Shown here: positions 16,891 to 25,319 of the stretch, piece after piece
How positions within the stretch are numbered: the stretch's first letter is position 1
Layout of the letters: each line of letters starts with the position of its first letter
Source of the DNA: Fragilaria crotonensis
Lineage: Eukaryota; Bacillariophyta; Fragilariophyceae; Fragilariales; Fragilariaceae
Direction: 5' to 3'
Length of the DNA stretch: 28,881 nucleotides
NCBI GenBank assembly: GCA_022925895.1
Contig: JAKSYS010000741.1
Span: 1 to 28,881 of the forward strand
Made by a program: the position numbers and the translations under genes
Notes under the pieces: model-generated
What the model was told of the DNA's origin: nothing
Database searches by the model: none
The model's input: only the letters and a program-made list of their open reading frames with translations

Positions 16891-18845
16891 GAGAGGCGAT
16901 AGTCCGCAGTCATGTAACCACAACGAGGTTGTGGCGACGATGATATGCCAATGCCACAAATTCGACACGACCTAAGTGCATTGGAAATTGGCACACCGCA
17001 CAACAATAGTACTACTACAAAATAACGCCGTAGATACTACTACATACTACATACGTGCCAGTTGCCAGTAGGAGGACTACAGTACAGTACCGGGGTACTT
17101 GTATACAGATGCACCTTGTATCAATTCTACTGATTGTTTTCGAACGGCTGGTGCCTTGTCCCTCCATCATTCTCAGGAACACTGTGAAGAACTACGAGTA
17201 CATGTACATACTTGGTACTTGGTACTGTGGCTCTATTTTTGATGTTCTTGGTGTATTCCGACTTCTCACTTGTTGAAGTTTATAGTACAAGTACGATGGT
17301 GTTGGCCGGAGTACAATTGCATGCATACATATTCATGGAAGTATAATTGCTGATTGTAGCATATGGCGTATGACGATGACAGCTACACTTAGAGGGGTGA
17401 CAAACTTCATACGCAACTACAACCTACGAGGTACATGCACTGGGAACTCGCACTACGTACATGCAAGTTGCATACGTCTTCGCACTTGGATGTCTGATGA
17501 CTGATGACTGATGACTGATGAGTGATGAGTGATGCGTCATGAGTAGTCGTACGTTGTACTCGGAGTACGTACCAGATATAATTCAATCGTAGTCTGACGC
17601 ATAATGTGGTCCGGTAAATAGCGGTTTCTGTCTGGCGGGAAGTGTGCCAAATTTTATCAGGAACGCTCCGGACCTTGGTGTCGACTGCGAATCATCTGGA
17701 ACACATCGGAACATCTTGTGGTAATAGAGTCTAGAAGCAGGATGACGTATTGGACACGAAAAGTTTCCCAAAATCGAACCGTCTTCGTAGGAACAAATTT
17801 CAATATCTGAATAGGCCATTCGAAAGATCTTATTAAGTTCTGTCGAAATACGTTTCGAGTTTTATAATTTGAATCGACAGTTGTCTCAGAATTTTGAGTC
17901 GTATTTTTTTGGGATTCTCGGCCCGAATTCACTAAGCTGACTTGGTTGGACACGTGGTGATTCGCCTAGTTAAATTATCGACGCCAGCCCGTGGTCACCC
18001 TATCCCCTAAGTTCATGATATTATTGCTGATTTGGAGACAAGAGATCATGGCCTTGAATATTGCCAGTGAACAAAACAAAAATTAAGCTACCCTTAATGG
18101 TGTAATTTGATGAAAACTAACCAAAGTATTCTCGTCTAGTATTGATGAAGTAGTCTAGTACTATACCAATAGCACGTACTAGGCTAACGAGCTGCTGGAT
18201 CATCTCTTAAAGCAATCAATTGATTTGTTATATCAATGACAAGGTCTGTCTTCTTCATTGTCAACATGCCTTTAATTCTGACACCAAAATACAATTTGAG
18301 AATGTCTTTGAGCATAGTCCTCCGTCAAAGTTGTCCCCAACAGCCGCAATCTTGAAGCGCCCCATCAATTCCGTAGGGGCATCATCTCACATTGTTGTAC
18401 TTCTTCTGTTGATTCTGTTGCTTTTTGCTTTTCTACCTTCTTCAATGCTTTCTGATACCATCTGATCTGTTGATATTGTCCATTTGTTTCGTTGCGTGTT
18501 CGATAGCAATAAGTCTAGACCTACTGTGGTACGTGGTACTAGTAGTACGTAGCCTCTACCGTGTGCAGGTACTGAACTATGGGAGCAACACGGAATGCGT
18601 AGGTGCGCATGCACGAGCACACCTGAATGTCGATTTTTATTGCATAAATGAAGAGATCATGGCAAGGGGATTCCAGAGCCGCCAATATTTTTGTTTTTGA
18701 TTAAAAACTGAAAGAGTAAAAAAATAATCAAATCCTACGGCAGTTTCTACGCAACGTATACCACAGCCATTTGTCCAGAAGTGTCAGCTGTCCATCCAAG
18801 TCATCCTGCTTCTACCACTTCGACGATTTTCGCTATCCCAACGAC
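16891..18845. other. Long intergenic interval without a supported gene
   Basis: 1.95 kb between the mevalonate kinase start and the retroelement. 17060-17300 and 17540-17575 are rich in GTAC palindromes. Two overlapping minus-strand frames (17583-17819, 78 codons; 17657-17953, 98 codons) and a plus frame (18220-18465, 81 codons with a hydrophobic end) were inspected, and none has a recognisable domain. They are left uncalled. Confidence 0.4.
17494..17534. repeat. Heptanucleotide tandem repeat (CTGATGA)n
   Basis: Four perfect CTGATGA units (17494-17521), followed by GTGATGA and a partial GTGATG. This is the third 7-bp tandem array in the window. Confidence 0.93.
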
Positions 18846-19154
18846 CGTCAGTGGGGGTGAGGGAGCGACAGAAGGACAAGATACAACGTGCCTACGGCAC
18901 CCTCCATACATTCTACGTTTAGGGTCATCTTCATGCATGTTTCAGATTTCTATATGGGGGCCTACGCAACCCCATGAAGGAGTCCGGTGCTTTGAACGAA
19001 ATTTGGCAGACGCACCATTGTTTTGTTGAACACGGTGCGTCACCGAAGCCAACATCGCAAGGACCGTCGAGAGTAACAACTTGGTGAACCGACACTACGA
19101 TCGGGCACCTGTACGCTGCGAACGGCGCCACTCTAGTTGTTAGTTTAAATTTGT
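18846..19154 (+). repeat. Split direct repeat A1
   Basis: 309 bp from CGTCAGTGGGGGTGAGGG to TTTAAATTTGT, matching A2 at 24795-25103 except for three substitutions (T/A, C/T, C/T). It should contain or precede the element's promoter. Confidence 0.95.
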
Positions 19155-19195
19155 GAACCGTCGGGCACAAGTTCGAATAACACTCGCATCCTAAC

Positions 19196-21320
19196 ATGGC
19201 CCTTCCGTTTGCCGCCGCTGTAGGTGGGCAACCGTTAGGGCTGGGGGAGATCCACCCCTCCCCTTGCCGGTGCCTCCTCCAGCGCCAGGACCACCCAAGA
19301 CGTACCGTGAATTGTTCAGTGACGAGGCGAATACACCGCCCACGGACAGGATCGGGAACTACTTGCAAGGATATCGATTCGCGGACGGAGGAGCTGGACC
19401 GGTGCCAGTCCCGGCTGCACTACGGGACCAGACCGCGGTACTAAGCGACCGCCAACCGATGGCTTTCATGTGTCTCACAGGAGGGCCAGGTGGTACCAGG
19501 GAAGTTGCCATCGTGCATCGCATGATGAAGTACATGGACATGCCGGGTGAAGCCGAGTCGGGATACCACGACAGAGTGCTAGGACTGCTTGGGGACATCA
19601 TGCCCCATCAGTACCCAGCGATCGAAATTCCGAGTTCAATGTTTCATTTGGTGGGAACGGCCGTGCGGGTGCCGACCACGGAGGCCTGAACGCGTTGATC
19701 CCAACGTGGGACCATCCACAAGTACCGCTGGGCCCATATAACGAGGGTGACCCTGAAACAGAGGTTGTCAGGCCCCGCAACATACAGCTGGTCCCTTGCT
19801 ACTACGCGTCAATGCTGGTCCATCGGCGCGGAGTGACAGCAAAGGAAGCCTACCAGGAGCTGTATGGTGCGATGCAGGCACGCAACGAAGTGGCCGTATG
19901 CCAGGACGTCCTCACATGGCTGAAGGCAGCATGCACGGCACGCGGAGGCGAAGGGCTTCAAAACAATGTCCCCGTGGTCTTCCACCTGACAACACCTGTG
20001 CACCTGCCACCCGAGGTGTACCGCTACATGATTGGAAAGGTGAAAGGGGACCTGCCAGCGCTGGCAACCCCGGACGCTATGACGGCTGAGGTGACGGGTA
20101 CCCTCGCCGGCGCCCTGCGTGCGCTGACGTCCGCACGAGGAGGGGGAGACGGCGCGGAAGAACGTTCGACCCGAGAACCCAAGGCAATCCACGAGTTTTA
20201 CAAGGAAACATACAGGACGCTGCTACGATTTGGTAACGTCACCACGCCAGAAGCTGTTGCCCCGGTGTGGCGCCGGTTGGCGAACTGCACAAAAAGTGAG
20301 CAACACACCATATTGGTGCAGGAATTTCAAAGAGTGTGTATGGCCCGAGGATTATCGACGGAGTTTTATGTACCGGTGGTGACGGCAGGACTAAAACAGA
20401 TGGTGACCGGTCTACAATTCCTAGGCCATGGTGTTGACGACCTAAGTACAGGCTGCCAACCGTTCATGGTGGCATTCACGGGGAGCACCAACCACCGTCA
20501 GGCGCTGGAGTCAGCCACTATCGGAAACCAACTCGCTCAAGGAGAGCACAGTGCCAGCCTCACGGATTATGTGACCTTGCGCGCGAATGAGAAGATCAAA
20601 TTCCCGCGCGATGTCATGGAAGTGGGAATCACACTCGGAAGATTTGCCGTTATCTGCCAAACCTTGTTCCAAGGCACAGGGCCTGATAATCCGTTGGTAA
20701 ATCTTATGTGGAAGCTTTTGCGGATATACAGAACTCCGCCCCCTCTATCACGGACAAGTTCCAACAGATCGCACACCAGCCAGCAGTGGCCAGCGTGTTC
20801 TACGCGTGCATCCTCAGGGCCGTACAGGTGCGTGTGTACGATTACCTGCACGCCGTTAGCATCAATGTCTCCGAAGATCACACGGGGGTGGAGACGCCAG
20901 ACTTTCGACACATGGTCTCGGACCTCAAGCATGGGACCTTTCCACATTCGAGCAATTGGGTCCCAATACCCATCGAGTATCGGGAGCCGGGGCGTGGTGC
21001 GGGCGGTGGTACTGGCGCATCGAGGGCGCCGCCCAGCGCTGTCCCTACGGCGGGCAGCTCGGTGTCCACGGAACGCACCGGCGTGTCGTCACTTACCACC
21101 GATGCCACACCACGCGTACCAATGACACCCATCGACAACCCGGACAACGACGCGGCCTTTCGCGCCATAGTGGTCCGCCCCGGCGGCACGCGTCCTATCC
21201 TTCGCGACAACCCGCCGCCACAAAACGACGCAGGACGCGTGTTCTGTGTGTCTTGGTGGCTCAGGGGTAGTTGCTATCCGAATTGCCGACGCCGTGAAAC
21301 ACACGTTCCCTTTGCGTCCA
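19196..21320 (+). pseudogene. Retroelement gag-like protein, frameshifted
   Basis: An ATG at 19196 (MALPFAAAVGG) opens the region, but the long collinear protein moves between frames near 19255, 19685 and 20705. Conserved-looking pieces are KTYRELFSDEA (19.3 kb), IHEFYKETYRTLLRF (20.2 kb) and MEAFADIQNSAPSITDKF (20.7 kb). A zinc-knuckle-like cluster at 21245-21304 reads C-x8-C-x3-C-x5-H. Such a finger at the end of a structural protein placed ahead of RT suggests a nucleocapsid-like role. The assignment rests on position and the finger, not on recognised capsid homology. Confidence 0.7.
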
Positions 21321-21471
21321 CAGGCGAGCGAACACGGCTCCTCGCATTTTGTCGCGAGCGACTGGCAGCGCCAGCGCCGCGACAGGCGGGGGTACGTGAC
21401 GGGGAGGCCAGGGTGGATCCGCGAACGCGGACTCATCCTGGCTTCTTCAGGCGCCTCCCTGGGCGCGGCCG

Positions 21472-22590
21472 GTGCCGACAACAAGAGTACCATCAACCAG
21501 GACGGCCAAGAGGCCGGCAGCGGAGATATCGACGGCGGAGTCGGTGCTTGGTAAGTGCGCGGCGGAGGGGGCTGAGTTGATACGTCGTTTTGGATGGGAG
21601 AGAGCGGTGTCCAAGGCGCGCGGTGAATCTAATGTGTCACGCGGGGTTCGGCATCTACCACACAAAGCTGCAAGATTGCTGGAACATTTAAGGCGCCGAG
21701 GGGCGGGAGTTCTCACCTCCGCCGCACCATGGTCGCTGCAAGACTCGACGCCGCGGTCACCCGCGGGTCGCACAAATCAGCCCACCAGGATCGGGAGTTT
21801 GTCCTCGAGGAAATGATGGATTTTTGCAGGCAAGGGTATTGATGGTTGTCCCCTATGCGGCCGTCCGCCATTGGACGAATTTGCGACTCTCGCCAATCGG
21901 TGCAGTGCCGCAACGCGACAGACGACCACGCCTGATTGTCGACTACAGTTTTTCAGACGTGAACGGGAAACGGTGCAGCTCGCCCCGCCGGAGGCAATGC
22001 AGTTCGGCCGCGCACTGCATCGTGTGTTGAAACGGATCGTCGAAGCGGATGGACGGTATGGGCCAGTGTACCTGGCCAAAATTGATATCGCGGATGGCTT
22101 TTACCGCGTATGGCTGCAGTCTCGAGATATCATTAAACTAGGAGTTGTGCTTCCAACATCGCCCGGTCAGCCACCGCTCATTGCTTTCCCACTCACACTG
22201 CCAATGGGGTGGGTCGAATCCCACCTTATTTCACTGTGTTGACCGAGACGGCATGCGACCTCGCCAATGCGTCGCTCCGTCACAACGACAGCACCCGCCT
22301 CATCGCCTCGAGCAGGTTGCAGCCACACTGCCCGATACGGCCTCGGCACCCGCCCTGCCACGCAAGCGTCTACGTTCGCACGAGCGACTACGTCCGTACC
22401 AGCGCCCACGTTCGCCAGGGCGGCCGGTGGCCGCGGTCGACGTCTACGTCGACGATTTTCTTCTGATGGCACAAACCGAGCCTCAGCGTACGAAAGTACT
22501 GCGCACAACGTTGCACGCCATCGATCAAGTGTTCCGGCCGCTGGTACCCACTGACCCTAACCACCGAAAGGAGCCAGCGTCTGTCAAAAA
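21472..22590 (+). pseudogene. Retroelement reverse transcriptase, frameshifted
   Basis: RT of the DIRS/PAT type in at least four frame segments. An N-terminal conserved stretch (HKAARLLEHLRRRGAGV) is at ~21660-21710. RRPRLIVDYSFSDVN ends near 21960. APPEAMQFGRAL leads into motif A KIDIADGFYRVWL (Asp at 22084 and 22093). Motif B PMGWVES is near 22210, and the catalytic YVDD is at 22445-22456. Frame changes fall near 21740, 21965, 22220 and 22290. The catalytic residues all survive. The lesions are single-base indels rather than stops by substitution. Confidence 0.88.
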
Positions 22591-23499
22591 ATGTTGAAAG
22601 GGGATGCTTGCTGGGACACGAAGAAGCGGATCCTGGGATGGGACTTAGACACCGTGGCCCAAACGTTGCACCTGCCGGATCACCGACTGGAGCGCCTCCA
22701 CGTTCTACTGGACTCCATCAGCCCGCCACACAAACGCGTCGCCGTCAAGCGCTGGCATCAAATCCTCGGGGAACTCCGTTCCATGTCCCCGGCACTGCCC
22801 GGCGCTCGAGGTTTGTTTTCCATCTTGCAAGAATCCTTGCGCAAGTCCGACCGCCATCGTGTTCGCATCACAAAGGCGGTATGGGATATGGCAGCGGATT
22901 TTCGCGCCATCGCGCAGTCCCTGCAGACACGCCCGACGCGCCTGCAGGAACTTGTGCCGTCCACGCCGGCGTACATCGGTGCTTCAGACGCCTGCATCCA
23001 GGGGATGGGGGGTGTGTGGTTCGACGCCACGGCCGACGAACACAGTCCGCCGATGCTGTGGCGCGCACCTTTTTCACCAGCAATTCAAGCAGCCTTGGTC
23101 ACATCGGACAATCCCAACGGTACCATCTCCATCTCGGACTTGGAACTTACAGCCATGATTGCTCACAAGGAGGTCTTGGCATCCTCCCGCCCCATCGCCG
23201 AACGAACCATCTGGATGGCCACGGACAACCGCGCGGCCTTGTCATGGTCTCATAAAGGCTCGGCCACCTCGACAGCAGCCCGGGCCTATTTACTACGGCT
23301 CAACTCTCTCCACCAACGTCGGCACCGATACGTTCCCCTGCATAATCACATTGCCGGCAAGGCGAACGCCATGGCCGACGATGCCAGCCGACGGTGGGAT
23401 CTTTCGACCGCCGACCTGCTCTCACACTTCAACTCGCAGTTTCCACAGGCATACCCTGGCAGCTCTGCCAGCTGCCACACGCCACCAACTCCGCGCTGA
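22591..23499 (+). CDS. Retroelement RT thumb/RNase H region
   Basis: An intact 302-codon stretch following RT, separated from it by one frame shift in a run of six A at about 22585-22590. The first part (WDTKKRILGWDLDT) is the region after RT that is typical of DIRS-order elements. RNase H residues follow: Asp in YIGASDAC (22987-22989), Glu in SDLELTAM (23143-23145), Asp in MATDNRAAL (23224-23226) and a last Asp in ANAMADDASR (about 23365-23380). It degrades the RNA strand during reverse transcription. Its 3' end overlaps the recombinase frame. Confidence 0.87.
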   Translation: MLKGDACWDTKKRILGWDLDTVAQTLHLPDHRLERLHVLLDSISPPHKRVAVKRWHQILGELRSMSPALPGARGLFSILQESLRKSDRHRVRITKAVWDMAADFRAIAQSLQTRPTRLQELVPSTPAYIGASDACIQGMGGVWFDATADEHSPPMLWRAPFSPAIQAALVTSDNPNGTISISDLELTAMIAHKEVLASSRPIAERTIWMATDNRAALSWSHKGSATSTAARAYLLRLNSLHQRRHRYVPLHNHIAGKANAMADDASRRWDLSTADLLSHFNSQFPQAYPGSSASCHTPPTPR

Positions 23500-24574
23500 C
23501 TGGGGCGCTATTCTGCAAGCGACAGACACGCGCGTTTCCCGACAACGTGTCACCACCACTAACGCCTCCTGGCGACTATGGACGGCCTTCTGCGATACGA
23601 TCCACGTCGATCCTTACGGCCTCCCACGCGACGCCATCCCACTTCTCCAGCTCTTTGCACAGCGGGTCCGCGATGGCACCATCGCGCCCGGCCGTCGGGC
23701 CGTGCGATCTCGCACGGTGGAAGACGCCGTCCGCGCCGTGGGCCAGACGTACGCCGGGTTGGGGTCCGTTGACCCTCGACTGAACGCCCACGGGACGTTG
23801 GACCTCCGACTCACATCCTTGTTCCAATCGTGGAGCAAGTACGACGACCCGCCGTCGCGCGTCAAACCCCTGCCAGGCACCCTCCTTGCCAACACCGTCG
23901 CGCTCGCCCGGCAGGAGGCCACTCCCGTAGCCCTCGCGGTGGCCTCGTTACTAACGCTTGGCCACTTCTTCCTCCTACGCCCAGGCGAATACATGGGCAC
24001 GCCCGATGATTCTTTGGACACCCTCTTTCGCCTCCGCGACCTCACCCTCTGGGTGGGCTCCCGTACGTTGGACCACCTTCACTGTCCCATTCCCGATCTC
24101 CACGCCGCCACCTTCGCCACTTTGACGTTTACACGCCAAAAGAACGGGGTGCGCAACGAAACAGTCGGCCATGGCCGGTCGGGCCACCCCCACTTGTGCC
24201 CCGTGCTCTGCCTCGTTGATCGGGTCATCTATCTCCGTTCCATACACGCCGACCCGGCAACACCGCTGAACGCCTACGGCGCCCATCCTCGGTGCTTCAT
24301 TCGCGCCGGTGACATAACTCGTCGGATCCGCGTGGCCCTCTCCCTTCACCCGCACCCGGGCTACAGCGCCACGGACGTGTCCGCCCGCTCGACGCGAGCA
24401 GGCGGCGCCATGGCCCTCCTCTGCGCGGGTGTTGGTCGCGAGCGCATCCGGATGATCGGTCGCTGGCGATCCGACGAGCTTTATCGGTACCTTCACGTCC
24501 AGGCCCAACCTGTCATGAACGGCCTCGCCGCAGCGATGCTGCGCGGCAGCTCCTACCAGATGGCTCCTGGATAA
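23455..24574 (+). CDS. Retroelement tyrosine recombinase (YR)
   Basis: The frame is open from 23159, but that part has no ATG at its start and overlaps RNase H; conserved sequence begins at about 23455 (AATRHQLRADWGAIL). It shows the phage-integrase-type order: first Arg in FFLLRPGEYMG (codon 23978-23980), a Lys in TFTRQKNGV, the box-II segment RSTRAGGAMALL with Arg at 24395-24397, GRWRSDELYRY, and the probable nucleophile Tyr at 24488-24490. The His of the canonical HxxR is Arg here (24386-24388). The enzyme would insert the circular cDNA. The frame is fully open to the stop at 24574. Translation probably depends on a frameshift or internal start. Confidence 0.92.
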
Positions 24575-24637
24575 CATTTTCCCACCCGTTTCCTTTGTCT
24601 CCTCCCACCCTTTTCCGCCCTTGGCCCTTTATGGGCA

Positions 24638-24794
24638 ACAACCGAGTGACTCCGAGAGGAGCCTGCTGGTTAATTGGGTAGGGGGGCCCGAGCCTCTAGT
24701 AGGAGCATCGTTACCCACCAAACCCACTTTGTCTCGCTAAGGGACTACGTAGCGGACGATCCACAACTGAGGTGGGGCGACTGCGGAGCCCCAC
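24638..24794 (+). repeat. Split direct repeat B1
   Basis: 157 bp from ACAACCGAGTGACTCCGAG to GAGCCCCAC. It matches B2 (25115-25249) but has 21 extra bases after GGGTAGG (about 24680-24703) and one extra A. It directly abuts A2. Confidence 0.93.
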
Positions 24795-25103
24795 CGTCAG
24801 TGGGGGTGAGGGAGCGACAGAAGGACAAGATACAACGAGCCTACGGCACCCTCCATACATTCTACGTTTAGGGTCATCTTCATGCATGTTTCAGATTTCT
24901 ATATGGGGGCCTACGCAACCCCATGAAGGAGTTCGGTGCTTTGAACGAAATTTGGCAGACGCACCATTGTTTTGTTGAACACGGTGCGTCACCGAAGCCA
25001 ACATCGCAAGGACCGTCGAGAGTAACAACTTGGTGAACCGACACTACGATCGGGCACCTGTACGTTGCGAACGGCGCCACTCTAGTTGTTAGTTTAAATT
25101 TGT
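24795..25103 (+). repeat. Split direct repeat A2
   Basis: 309-bp partner of A1 (three differences), lying between B1 and B2. Confidence 0.95.
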
Positions 25104-25114
25104 CCCACCCGCCC

Positions 25115-25249
25115 ACAACCGAGTGACTCCGAGAGGAGCCTGCTGGTTAATTGGGTAGGAGCATCGTTACCCACCAACCCACTTTGTCTCGCTAAGGGAC
25201 TACGTAGCGGACGATCCACAACTGAGGTGGGGCGACTGCGGAGCCCCAC
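25115..25249 (+). repeat. Split direct repeat B2
   Basis: 135-bp partner of B1 at the outer right end of the element; it lacks the 21-bp segment found in B1. An 11-bp CCC-rich spacer separates it from A2. Confidence 0.93.
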
Positions 25250-25319
25250 GACACGAAACTCAGGATTGTTCATAAAAAGTATATTTTAAGGTCTGCAGCA
25301 GACATCGCATCAAGTCGTC
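25250..25319 (+). promoter_or_regulatory. Short leader/promoter remnant of ABCG gene
   Basis: Only 70 bp lie between the retroelement edge and the ATG of the ABC transporter. They include an AT-rich, TATA-like run (CATAAAAAGTATATTTTA, about 25271-25288), 32-49 bp before the ATG. The remaining upstream control must lie in the retroelement or beyond it. Confidence 0.55.

Larger units (their letters stand above)
18846..25249 (+). mobile_element. Tyrosine-recombinase retrotransposon with split direct repeats (PAT/Ngaro-like)
   Basis: A 6.4-kb element in the order A1 (18846-19154), gag, RT, RNase H, tyrosine recombinase, B1 (24638-24794), A2 (24795-25103), B2 (25115-25249). A1 and A2 are 309 bp and differ at three sites; B1 and B2 match apart from a 21-bp and a 1-bp indel. 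B1 and A2 abut exactly, as expected if they preserve the junction of a circular DNA intermediate. This A-B-A-B arrangement with a YR instead of a DDE integrase is diagnostic of the PAT/Ngaro branch of DIRS-order retrotransposons. ACGAC is present at both outer edges (18841-18845, 25248-25252) and no long target duplication is seen, as known for this order. Gag and RT are frameshifted, so this copy looks non-autonomous as read. Confidence 0.92.

Noticed and set aside
17583-17953. Two overlapping minus-strand frames (78 and 98 codons) as a split gene
   Set aside because: No recognisable domain, no convincing splice junction and ordinary composition; kept only as part of the intergenic description.
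18781-19029. A small protein encoded across the left edge of the retroelement (and its twin in A2)
   Set aside because: The frame lies in the non-coding A repeat and begins outside the element in one copy only.
22580-22595. Programmed -1 frameshifting at the run of six A between RT and RNase H
   Set aside because: The site is possible, but several other plain indels in the same RT make a simple base loss in a homopolymer more likely, and the heptamer C-AAAAAA is not an ideal slippery site.
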